A stretch of 64,000 nucleotides of DNA from Bog-756 sp963753905 (GTDB taxonomy: Bacteria; Actinomycetota; Acidimicrobiia; Acidimicrobiales; RAAP-2), in NCBI GenBank assembly GCA_963753905.1, contig CAVWDZ010000002.1, forward strand, positions 496,001 through 560,000, given 5' to 3'. The translations under genes were made by a program, and so were the position numbers. The notes under the pieces were generated by a model. It was not told the DNA's origin, did not search any database, and saw only the letters and a program-made list of their open reading frames with translations. Shown here piece by piece: positions 1-8,134 of this stretch. Numbering within the stretch: the first letter of the stretch is position 1; every line of letters starts with the position of its first letter.

Positions 1-278
1 TCGACCCAGTAGATCGCCACGTAGCTGCCGGCGTCGAGCGGCTGTGCGATCGTGCTCCCGGTGGGCCACCGGAGGTCCTTCAGGCTGCGGGTCGCGACCC
101 ACCTGCTCCCGGCGAAGAGCCACGGCCCGACCAGGCAGCCGCTGTAGTAGTGGTCCCGCTCGTACCAGCGGTTGTAGGCGCGCTCGAAGCCCGCATGCGG
201 CTCGACGAGCGTGAGCAGCATGCTGCCCACCTTGACCGGGTAGTCGTCGACACCGCCGACATCGAGTGGATAGCCCAT
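1..278 (-). CDS. conserved hypothetical protein, 5' part only (runs off left edge)
   Basis: About 92 codons are visible; the rest lies beyond base 1. The ATG at 278 follows the P450 stop (284-286) by 5 bases, so the two genes very likely share a transcript. The protein begins MGYPLDVGGVDDYPVKVGSM and continues with the pattern YNRWYERDHYYSGCLVGPWL, followed by basic and aromatic residues. A 'NxWYxxxH' stretch near the N-terminus is seen in small dimeric alpha/beta-barrel (EthD/NIPSNAP-like) proteins, but this is only a resemblance. Function is unknown; the pairing with a P450 suggests a role in the same oxidation pathway. The reading frame is clean and has typical high-GC codon use. Confidence 0.7.
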   Translation of the reverse strand, partial: MGYPLDVGGVDDYPVKVGSMLLTLVEPHAGFERAYNRWYERDHYYSGCLVGPWLFAGSRWVATRSLKDLRWPTGSTIAQPLDAGSYVAIYWV

Positions 279-283
279 CGGCT

Positions 284-1495
284 TCAGGAGAGCACGACCG
301 AGAGGCGGCGCGGACCGCGCACCTGCCCCCCCGCCCAGGTGACCGACTCGGCATCGTCCAGATGGAACACCGGGACCCGCGCCAGCCACTCCTCGAGTGC
401 GACCCGCAGCTCCATCCGGGCGAGGTTCGATCCGGCGCAGCGGTGGATGCCCGACCCGAACGCCACGTGGCGGTTGTCCCGCCGGTCGAGGATGACCTCG
501 TCGGCACGATCGAATGCGGCGGGGTCGCGGTTGGCTGCGGGGAAGTTCATGAGGACTCTGTCTCCCGTTGCCATCGGACACCCCGCGACCTCGACGTCCT
601 CGGTCACGATCCGGGCCATGGTCACCGGGGAGTAGGCACGGAGCAGCTCCTCGACGGCCGTCGGCATCAGGTCGGGCTCGGCCAGGAGGCGCTCCCGGTC
701 CTCGTCGTGGGTGGCGAGATGCCACAAGGACGACCCGATGGCACTCCAGGTGGTGTCGATCCCCGCGATGAGGGTGAGCATCGCCATGCCGAGGACGATG
801 GAGTCCTCGATGGGGGCGCCGTCGACCTCGGTGTGGAGCAGGGCACTCAGGAGGTCGTCGCCGGGGGCCTCGCGTCGTTCCTTCATCTTCTCCCAGAGGA
901 ACAACCCGATACCGAAGTTCCCCCGCTTGCGCCGCTCGGCATCGTCGGCGAACTCGAGCGAGTCGCGGACCCAACCGGTGAAGGTGTCGGACATCGACTC
1001 GGGGACCCCGAGGATCCCGGCGATCACCCGGACCGGGATCTGCTGGGCGTAGTCGACCGCCGCGTCGGCCCGGTCGTGCTCCACGATGCGGTCGAGCAGC
1101 GAACGACAGAGTGAACGGGTCGACGGCTCGTACGATTCGACCCGCTGGTGCGAGAACCAGGGCAGGAGCAGTCGCCGGGTCCAGGTGTGCAGCGGAGGAT
1201 CCGCCGAGATCGGTGGCAACCCGTAGGGGAGGTGCTCCCGCCTTTCGTCGGACTCGTTCGGGATGACGCTCACGTCGACCGAGCTGAACCTCGAGGGATC
1301 GTGGGCGATCGCGGTGATGTCGACGTACCGGGTGGGGAGCCAGGTGCTCTCCCGCCGGTCTGTGTGGGCGATCGGGCAGGTGGCACGGAGACCGTCCCAC
1401 AGCGCGAACGGATCCTCGACGTAGTCCGGGTCGAGCACGTCGAAGTCGTGCGCCCAGTCCTCGACTGCTGCCGTGCGCGTCACTCTTCCCCCCAC
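284..1495 (-). CDS. cytochrome P450
   Basis: Soluble bacterial class I P450 of 403 residues, the usual length. It would hydroxylate a small hydrophobic substrate using electrons from a ferredoxin; no ferredoxin gene is in view. Hallmarks are visible: the I-helix oxygen-binding motif AGIDTT (about 244-249), the K-helix ExxR in EELLR (about 282-286), and the heme-binding loop FGSGIHRCAG with ligand Cys353. The long start is GTG at 1495. An in-frame GTG at 1483 is directly preceded by the purine run GGGGGGAAGA and may be the true start, which would remove four residues. The downstream partner gene begins 5 bases after the stop. Substrate cannot be told from sequence. Confidence 0.95.
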   Translation of the reverse strand: MGGRVTRTAAVEDWAHDFDVLDPDYVEDPFALWDGLRATCPIAHTDRRESTWLPTRYVDITAIAHDPSRFSSVDVSVIPNESDERREHLPYGLPPISADPPLHTWTRRLLLPWFSHQRVESYEPSTRSLCRSLLDRIVEHDRADAAVDYAQQIPVRVIAGILGVPESMSDTFTGWVRDSLEFADDAERRKRGNFGIGLFLWEKMKERREAPGDDLLSALLHTEVDGAPIEDSIVLGMAMLTLIAGIDTTWSAIGSSLWHLATHDEDRERLLAEPDLMPTAVEELLRAYSPVTMARIVTEDVEVAGCPMATGDRVLMNFPAANRDPAAFDRADEVILDRRDNRHVAFGSGIHRCAGSNLARMELRVALEEWLARVPVFHLDDAESVTWAGGQVRGPRRLSVVLS

Positions 1496-1701
1496 CTCGG
1501 ACCCTCGGTCGCGGGTTCACCGGTCGGTCACCGGCGGCCCTGCGCCCACCGTATCCCCCAGGCGTGCACGCTTCCAGAGGGCGAATCGACGGCCACCGAA
1601 CCTCGATCGGAGGAGAGGAGCGCCTCCGACCGGCGTATTCGGGCCAATACCGGTAGGATTGTGGGGTCTGGGGGAACCCCGCCGACCGAGAAGAGTCACG
1701 T

Positions 1702-2796
1702 TTGCCGTTATTGCCGTTGTCTACGCCCGATCTCCCCGGGCCCTCCCCAGTCTCCACCGGAAGCCTCAAGCCGGTTCTCGACGCACTCCCCGCTTCTGTG
1801 TACGAGAACCCGACGTGGCGCGGCATGACCTACTTCCTCCGCGACACCGCGATGTACCTCGCTCTCCTCGCGCTCCTCGTGCTGATCGGCAATGTCTTCG
1901 TCGTGCTGGTGCTCGAGGTGGCGATGGCGCTGGTGGTGTCCGGACTCTTCGTCGTGGGCCACGATGCGGCGCACGGTGCCCTGTTCAAGTCCAAGCGCAC
2001 CAACTCGCTGGTCGCCCATCTCGCGATGCTTCCCGGGTGGCACGTCTACGAGGGCTGGGTGCTCGGCCACAACCGCGTGCACCACCCCTACACGGTGCGC
2101 CAGGGCTACGACTTCGTCTGGCACCCGACCACGCCGGAGGAGTTCGGTGCGCTGGGGTGGTGGCGCAAGACCGTCCACAGGATCGAATGGTCATGGGCCG
2201 GTACCGGCGTGTACTACGCCCACCAGGTGTGGTGGAAGAAGATGATGGTCGGTCCGAATCCCGCCCGGTGGACGAGAGCCATCCGTCGGGACCGTTGGAT
2301 CGTTACCGCGTTCATCGCCGGGACGCTGGGCGTCTTCAGCCTGATCGGTGTGGCCATGGGCGACAGCTGGTGGGGCGTCCTCTGGCTGGACACCCGGACC
2401 GTCCTGCTGCCGTTCGTGGGCTTCTCCTGTCTGATCGGTGCCGTCGTCCATATCCACCACATCTCTCCGGAGATCCACTGGTGGAAGAAGGCGGAGTGGA
2501 CCAAGTTCAAGGCGCAGATGGAAGGCACGACGGTGCTCCGCGCGCCGAAGTGGGTCAACTTCTTCATCCACTGGATCATGGTGCACGTCCCGCACCACGT
2601 GGACATGCGGGTGCCCATGTACCACCTCGAGGAGGCCGCCGCGGCCATCGAGTCCTCCTTCCCCGGGTCGGTCATCGACCGTCCGCTGCGCTTCCGCGAC
2701 TTCGTGGCCAACTCGAAGGCCTGCAAGCTCTACGACTTCGACGCCGGACGGTGGATCAGGTACGCAGAGCGACGGACGCCGCGGGTGGCCGTCTGA
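1702..2796 (+). CDS. membrane fatty acid desaturase
   Basis: Integral-membrane di-iron desaturase (FA_desaturase family) of 364 residues that would introduce a double bond into an acyl chain of a lipid or CoA/ACP ester. The three histidine boxes are present: HDAAH (87-91), HNRVHH (123-128) and HVPHH near residue 295. Hydrophobic stretches at about 50-85 and 200-245 give the usual paired membrane segments. The start chosen is TTG at 1702, preceded by the purine-rich GAGAAGAG; other TTG codons follow closely, so the exact start is uncertain. The gene ends 4 bases before the convergent DinB-type gene. Regiospecificity (delta-9, delta-12 or a carotenoid/sterol-type substrate) cannot be assigned. 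Confidence 0.92.
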   Translation: MPLLPLSTPDLPGPSPVSTGSLKPVLDALPASVYENPTWRGMTYFLRDTAMYLALLALLVLIGNVFVVLVLEVAMALVVSGLFVVGHDAAHGALFKSKRTNSLVAHLAMLPGWHVYEGWVLGHNRVHHPYTVRQGYDFVWHPTTPEEFGALGWWRKTVHRIEWSWAGTGVYYAHQVWWKKMMVGPNPARWTRAIRRDRWIVTAFIAGTLGVFSLIGVAMGDSWWGVLWLDTRTVLLPFVGFSCLIGAVVHIHHISPEIHWWKKAEWTKFKAQMEGTTVLRAPKWVNFFIHWIMVHVPHHVDMRVPMYHLEEAAAAIESSFPGSVIDRPLRFRDFVANSKACKLYDFDAGRWIRYAERRTPRVAV

Positions 2797-2800
2797 CGGC

Positions 2801-3307
2801 TCAGCGGCGTTCGAGGATCCCCCGCAGGTAGGCCGCCTGGCCCACGTGCTGCAGATCATCGGCGAGCACGCTCACCAGCCGGACGCCGGCGGTCACCGGT
2901 GGGTCCCAACGGCGGTCGACCACCCGCTCGAGATCCGTCTCGGTCAGTTGCCCCAGGTAGTCGAGCGTTCGACGGTGGACGTCCTCGAAGTACCCGAGCA
3001 GCGAGCCGGCATCGGCAATGACGACCGCCACCATGTCAGGATCGTGCCCGTACCCGGTGTCCGACGGATCGAGGGGCAGGGCGAATCGCTCGACCCACCC
3101 TTGCGCCGTCCAGGTCTGCTCGTCTCCACTGAGTCCGCACACGTGGTCGTCCTGGATCCTGGTGAGGTGCCACACGAGCCAGGCGATGGAGTTCGACTCC
3201 GCGTCGGCACGGAATGCCAGCTCCTCCTCCGAGAGGCCGTTGACCGCGGGATGGACCGCGTCCCGGATCCGCTCGAATCCGTCCGTCAGGATCTCGATGC
3301 TGGACAT
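2801..3307 (-). CDS. DinB/DUF664-family four-helix protein
   Basis: 168 residues resembling the DinB / mycothiol-dependent-enzyme superfamily: a metal-binding four-helix bundle with histidines in WHLTRIQDDH (about 46-55) and in ADDLQHVGQAAYLRG near the C-terminus. In actinobacteria such proteins are thiol-dependent transferases or isomerases using mycothiol; the actual reaction here is unknown. The ATG lies one base after the stop of the DHA2 exporter (TGA-c-ATG), so translation is probably coupled and the two may act together in detoxification. The frame ends just before the convergent desaturase. Confidence 0.85.
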   Translation of the reverse strand: MSSIEILTDGFERIRDAVHPAVNGLSEEELAFRADAESNSIAWLVWHLTRIQDDHVCGLSGDEQTWTAQGWVERFALPLDPSDTGYGHDPDMVAVVIADAGSLLGYFEDVHRRTLDYLGQLTETDLERVVDRRWDPPVTAGVRLVSVLADDLQHVGQAAYLRGILERR

Positions 3308-3308
3308 G

Positions 3309-5336
3309 TCAGCTCACCCCCGCGTCGGCCAAGAGCCTGGTGTCATCCGCCAGGAGTGCGTGCGCGAGGTTGTGGATGAGCCCGACGACTTCCGGATGGC
3401 TCTCCGGATCCCACCCCTCGAGCAGGTCGGTGAGCGAGTCGCGCCGCGCGGCGCTCAGCCGGTCGAGGGCGTCGCGTCCCGCGGCGGTCAGGGTCAGGGC
3501 CGCCGTGCCCGACCCTCCGTCGCTCTCGAGCATTCCCGCAGCCACCAGCGCGTCGACTCCGACGGTGAGCAGGGCCGGATCGACACCGAGCCGGGCGGCG
3601 AGCTCCGTCAACGAGGAGCCCGGGGCGTCGGCCAGTCGGTAGAGGGTCCAGCACGCCCGTGGTGGCAGGTCGAGGCCGGCCCGGGTGGCAAGGGTCCCGT
3701 AGAGCTCGATCCGGTTTTCGCGACCGGCGGCGCGCTCGAGGATCCGGCGGGCCTCGCCGAGGGAGGTGCGTGGCTCAGGCAGCCCGAGGTGCTCTGCGGG
3801 CTCCGAGGCTCGGATCGACTTGCGCAGCGCGATCTCCGGGAGGGTCCAGCTCAGCAGGAAGGCCACGAAGCCGATCGGTACCCCGATGAGGAAGATGGTC
3901 GAGATGGTGTGGGCGATCCCGAGGATCACGGCCGACTGGACGGCGGGCGGCAGACGGTGGATGGCGGCCGGGTTGTCGCTGTTGAGGCTCAAGCCGGCGG
4001 GGACGGCGGTCAGGTGGAGGGCCCGCAGGATGTTGCCCAGGACGAGATTCGCATAGAGCGCTCCGAAGACCGCGGTCCCGAACGAGCCACCGATCATCCG
4101 GAAGAAGGTGGTGCCCGACGTGGCGGTCCCGAGCTCCTCGTAGGGCACGGCGTTCTGGACGGCGACCACCAGCACCTGCATGACCAGGCCCAACCCCATC
4201 CCGAAGATCGCCATGTAGCCGGCCATGACCCACGCCCCGGTGGACACCCCGATCAGCGACATCAGGTAGAGCCCGATCGTCATGAGCGCGGTGCCGAGCA
4301 CCGGGAACACCTTGTAGCGGCCGGTCCGGCTCACCAACTGCCCGCTCCCGATCGAGGCCACGAGGAGCCCGCCCATCAACGGGAACAGCCGCACCCCCGA
4401 GGCCACCGCACTGACCCCCTTCACCTCCTGGAGGAAGAGCGGCAGGAAGGTCATCGCGCCGAACATGGCGAATCCGACCACGAATCCGATGGCGCTGGCC
4501 GCGGAGAACACCTTGTTGGTGAAGAGATGGAGGGGGATGACCGGCTCGACCGCCCGGCGCTCGGCGAAGAGGAACAGGATCCCGAGCAGCACACCGAGCA
4601 CCGCCAGGCTGACGACCATCGGTGACGTCCACGGGTACGAGGTGCCCCCGAGACTGGTGAACAGGACCAGGCAGCTCGCTGATCCCGCCAGCAGGAGGGT
4701 GCCCAGGTAGTCGATGACCCGGTGCTCACGGCTGAGCGTTCCGGGGAGGGCGACAGCTGTGACGGCGAGGGCAACGGCACCGATGGGGATGTTGATGTAG
4801 AAGATCCAGCGCCAGGAGAGATACTCGACGAAGAGCCCGCCGATGAGTGGTCCGATCACAGTGGTGATCCCGAACATCGCCATGAACAGGCCCATGTAGC
4901 GGCCCCGTTCGCGGGGCGAGACGACGTCGCCCACGATGGTCTGGGCCCCGACCATCAGCCCGCCGCCACCGAGTCCCTGGAGGGCACGGAAGAGGATCAG
5001 CTCGAGCATCGTGTGGCTCAAGCCCGACAGCGCCGAGCCCACCATGAAGAGGACGATCGCCCCCTGGAAGAAGAATTTGCGCCCGAACTGGTCCCCGAGC
5101 TTGCCCCAGAGCGGGGTCGAGACCGTCGAGGCGAGGAGGTAGGCGGTCACCACCCAGGTCAGGTGCGAGGCGCCGTGCAGGTCTCCCACGATGGTCGGCA
5201 GTGCGGTGGAGACGACCGTCTGATCGAGGGCGGCCAGGAACATCCCGAGCATCAGGGCGCCGATGACCACCAGCACCCGCCGGTGGGAGAGCGCCTCCGG
5301 CGCCCCGGTCGGCGCTGCCGTCGCCGTCGTGGTCAT
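3309..5336 (-). CDS. DHA2-family MFS drug exporter with C-terminal winged-helix-like extension
   Basis: 675 residues. Residues 1-500 are a 14-helix EmrB/QacA-type proton antiporter: motif A appears as GKLGDQFGRK, the LDQTVVSTALPTI signature is in helix 1, and the motif C-like run GPLIGGLF is present. The last 135-160 residues are soluble and read like a MarR-type wHTH (LTELAARLGVDPALLTVGVD, then AAGMLESDGGSGTAALTLTAAG), i.e. helix-turn-helix followed by a wing. A transporter carrying its own DNA-binding-like or ligand-sensing domain is unusual but seen in some actinobacteria. ATG start with GAGG 4-6 bases before. It is transcribed from 5336 into the DinB-type gene. Substrate unknown; multidrug export is likely. 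Confidence 0.92.
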   Translation of the reverse strand: MTTTATAAPTGAPEALSHRRVLVVIGALMLGMFLAALDQTVVSTALPTIVGDLHGASHLTWVVTAYLLASTVSTPLWGKLGDQFGRKFFFQGAIVLFMVGSALSGLSHTMLELILFRALQGLGGGGLMVGAQTIVGDVVSPRERGRYMGLFMAMFGITTVIGPLIGGLFVEYLSWRWIFYINIPIGAVALAVTAVALPGTLSREHRVIDYLGTLLLAGSASCLVLFTSLGGTSYPWTSPMVVSLAVLGVLLGILFLFAERRAVEPVIPLHLFTNKVFSAASAIGFVVGFAMFGAMTFLPLFLQEVKGVSAVASGVRLFPLMGGLLVASIGSGQLVSRTGRYKVFPVLGTALMTIGLYLMSLIGVSTGAWVMAGYMAIFGMGLGLVMQVLVVAVQNAVPYEELGTATSGTTFFRMIGGSFGTAVFGALYANLVLGNILRALHLTAVPAGLSLNSDNPAAIHRLPPAVQSAVILGIAHTISTIFLIGVPIGFVAFLLSWTLPEIALRKSIRASEPAEHLGLPEPRTSLGEARRILERAAGRENRIELYGTLATRAGLDLPPRACWTLYRLADAPGSSLTELAARLGVDPALLTVGVDALVAAGMLESDGGSGTAALTLTAAGRDALDRLSAARRDSLTDLLEGWDPESHPEVVGLIHNLAHALLADDTRLLADAGVS

Positions 5337-5362
5337 GGTTCCTCAGGCTAACGGGCCGGTTC

Positions 5363-5992
5363 TCACCGCACGCCCAGTGGCCGGAACTGGACGCTGATCC
5401 GCGGGCCGGTGGACCGGGTCGTCTTCGGAACGCTGTGCTCCCAGGTGCGCTGGCAGCTCCCGCCCATCACGATGAGGTCGCCGCCGCCGAGATCGAACCG
5501 CACCGTCCGCCGCCCGCCGCCCCGGCGGCGAAGGAGCAGCCTCCGTGGTTCCCCGAGGGAGAGGACGGCCACGAGCGTGTCCTCGGTCGCGCCGCGTCCG
5601 ATGGTGTCCCCGTGCCAGGCGACGCTGTCCCCCCCGTCCCGGTAGAGGCACAGCCCGGTGGTCGCCAGGTCGGCGCCCGGCGTCCCGCGGTAGTGGGTGG
5701 CGAGCGCCACCCGGGCGTCCTCGAGCACCGGTTCAGGCAGCGTCTCGCCGGCTCCGTAGAAGGCCAGCAGACGAGGAACGTCCACCACCCGGTCGTACAT
5801 GGTCCTCCGCTCGGCGCGCCAGGGGACGGAGCGCTCGAGGCGCTCGACGAGGAGGTCTGCCCTGCCCATCCAGGCCGGGAGATGGTCGACCCAGGCGCCG
5901 TCGGACAGGTCGATCCGGCGAAGCGCACGTGGCAGCGGCGCCGGCGCCGGTTCGGCCCCGGTGTCGAAGAGGGCTGCCTGGACCACGGCCAC
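5363..5992 (-). CDS. alkB: AlkB-like 2-oxoglutarate/Fe(II) DNA dealkylase
   Basis: 209-residue AlkB-family dioxygenase that oxidatively removes alkyl lesions such as 1-methyladenine and 3-methylcytosine from nucleic acid. The iron triad is visible as His127-x-Asp129 (WHGDTIG) and His186 (WEHSVPK), and the 2-oxoglutarate/substrate arginines as Arg198 and Arg204 (RSTGPRISVQFR). The N-terminus matches AlkB homologues with a short leader. The GTG start at 5992 has no Shine-Dalgarno but lies 8 bases after a -10-like TAAACT, so a leaderless transcript is likely. A LexA-type palindrome sits immediately upstream (6009-6022), implying SOS control. It ends 26 bases before the DHA2 exporter start and may be cotranscribed with it. 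Confidence 0.93.
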   Translation of the reverse strand: MAVVQAALFDTGAEPAPAPLPRALRRIDLSDGAWVDHLPAWMGRADLLVERLERSVPWRAERRTMYDRVVDVPRLLAFYGAGETLPEPVLEDARVALATHYRGTPGADLATTGLCLYRDGGDSVAWHGDTIGRGATEDTLVAVLSLGEPRRLLLRRRGGGRRTVRFDLGGGDLIVMGGSCQRTWEHSVPKTTRSTGPRISVQFRPLGVR

Positions 5993-6000
5993 GGTGGACC

Positions 6001-6022
6001 AGTTTAGACGAACACCCGTTCG
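6001..6022 (-). promoter_or_regulatory. LexA-type SOS box and -10 element of alkB
   Basis: Bases 6009-6022 read CGAACACCCGTTCG, a perfect CGAAC-N4-GTTCG palindrome, the core of the LexA/DinR box of Gram-positive bacteria and mycobacteria. On the minus strand it is followed by TAAACT (6001-6006), a TANNNT -10 hexamer, then 8 bases to the alkB GTG at 5992. The operator thus overlaps the promoter spacer, where a repressor would block transcription. The palindrome is read directly; LexA binding is inference. Confidence 0.7.
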
Positions 6023-6118
6023 TTGTCCGGTCCGGACGGAGGTCGGGCGGGCGCGGGCGACCGGCGCTCGCCGCGCTCCCGAACCCCTCGGGCAGCTGCG
6101 CCCCCGCCTCTGACCCGC

Positions 6119-8134
6119 TCAGGCCGAGGCCGTCGACTGGCCGAGGGGGGTGTACGTCGAGCCGGTGGTCAGGCCGACCGAGGCGAGCCCGGCAGCTGAG
6201 GCGCAGGCCGCCTTGAGCTGCGCGGTGGTCTTGCTCAGCGTGAACTGAGCATGGGTGCTCGTGGAGGAGCTGCTCCCGAGACGGAAGGAGGTGTCGGTGC
6301 TCTCCGTCGGCGTGAAGCCACTGAAGTTGACCTGGCTCACGCCCACCGTCGAGGGGCTCCAGGCGACCGCGATCGACGTGGGCACGGTCGACGTGGTCGC
6401 GACCTTCGTGCAGTCGTTTGTCGTCAGGGGCAGTTCGAGGGCCGCATTGCCCTTGGTCGGGGTGGCGGCGCCGCCCGAGGCCGTGCAATCGCTGATCGTG
6501 AGGTGCACCAACGCCATCTCCGATGTGGAGGTAGCGCCGTTGACGAGCGGTGGGTCGAAATTGACGGTCCCGGTCACCTTCGAACAGTTCTCGTTGCCCG
6601 GACCCGAGACGGCGGGCGAAGCCGACGCAGTGTGCGACTTGGGCATCGCAGGCTTCTCGTACGACAGCAGGTTGCTGATCCCGGGCAAGTTCGGCAGCTG
6701 GGCGACCGCAGGCTGCAGCACGGGATACACGACGCAGGGACTGAACCCGAAGTTCCCGTTGGCGTCGATGGGGTAGGGGAAGGGGTTGGAGCCCGGGATG
6801 CCGTAGGAGACGTTGCCACAGGAGCTGTCGCCGCTCTTGGGACCGACGTCCGCCTCCACGGGGAGGGTCCCTTGCTGGAGTCCGTTCTTGACGTCATTGC
6901 CGTTCAGGTTGTTGTTGGCGACCTCGAACCCGCCACCCGGGTCCCCCTTTGCGTCCGCTGCCGTCTCGAGGAAGTCGAACGGCGTGGTGTACGGCAAATG
7001 GGTTTTCGGGTTGTCCGCGCAATTGTCCTGACTCGACAAGCACATGGGGGTGGTGTTCCCGTCGAACAGCCCACCGATCTCACCGTACATGTTCCAGTCG
7101 GCCGGCTTTTCGGCCCACCCGGCGATGGCGCTGGCGGTGTTGCCGCTGACCGTGATGTTCTGCCCGGGAATTGCCGGCCCGCATCCGCCGCTTCCGGATA
7201 TCGGCTCGAGGAAGACCTTCATCTCCTGAACCGTGTTGTCATCGAAGGCGAGCTGGTAGAGCTGCGCGTTGGTCGTACCGTTGAGGATCTGGGCTGCTCC
7301 CGTCATCGTGTTGTTCTCGATCAGGATGTTGCCCTGCCCCCCGGCCGGGTCGCCGCAGTCGGACTCGAGGTCGACGCCGGTGGCGGCCGGAGACTCGATG
7401 GTGTTGCCCGCGGTGGCTGAGGTGCCGCCGACGGTCACCCTGTTTGCGTACACGATGGCGACGCCATCCCGGCCAGGCGAGTCGCACTTGTTGGCGGCCA
7501 CCGTCACATCGGACGCCGGGTAGGTGCCCGGTGTCGCGTACTCATGGAGGCCGAACACGGTGACGCAGTCGCCGTACGACCCCTTGAACGTGGTGCCGGT
7601 CACGAGCACACGCTGGCCCCCGTTGATCTGCATCGCCGAGTCCTGCTGATACGAGCCCCCACCCCCACCGGGATTGGAGCCCGCGAAGGTCATGTTCTCG
7701 AATTCGAGGTCGCACCCACCCTCGACGTACCACATGATGTCGGTCGGGGGATTGCCCCCCTCGGCTCCGGTCAGCGCCTTTGCGGCGCCACCGAAGTTGT
7801 TGACGATCCCACAGTAGGGGTCCACCGTGGTGGGTGGGTTGTCGTCCTCCGGGCTGGCCACCGACTGCTGCTCGAATGTCGCACCGTTGCCGTTGAAGAT
7901 CACATCGGTGAATCCTCGGAGGAAGATCATCCCGTTCACCAGATAGCAGCCACCTGCAGCGAACTGCACCTCGAGCGGCGCGGTCGGTGTGCCCGCTGGC
8001 AGTGTGTTCATCCAGTTGTCGAGCGCCTGTGTCACGTCGACCGAGCAGTCGTCGGGGATGGTCGCCGTGGGAACCTGCTCACACGTCGACGGGGGTCCCT
8101 CCTCCGTGCACGGCGGTTCGCCCGTCGGCGCGGG
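6119..8134 (-). pseudogene. secreted right-handed beta-helix region, 3' part of a frameshifted RCC1/beta-helix gene
   Basis: About 671 residues continuing, in another frame, the RCC1 gene that starts at 9630. Repeated short strands such as NITVSGNTASAI, NILIENNTMTGA and CDLEFENMTFAGS are typical of right-handed parallel beta-helix (pectate-lyase-like) domains. The C-terminal ~150 residues look like a separate beta-sandwich (GTVNFDPPLVNG... to TPLGQSTASA). Many cysteines occur, consistent with an exported, disulfide-rich protein. No convincing start codon or Shine-Dalgarno exists at the 5' end of this frame. Good coding sense begins at the C5 run (minus strand) at 8132-8136, where adding one C would fuse it to the RCC1 frame. 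An internal ATG at 8011 could allow separate expression but would give no signal peptide. Confidence 0.75.

Noticed and set aside
3018..4625. Long open frame on the plus strand (535 codons)
   Set aside because: It is antisense to the DHA2 exporter and consists of Gly/Asp/Arg/His-rich sequence with no family pattern; a high-GC shadow.
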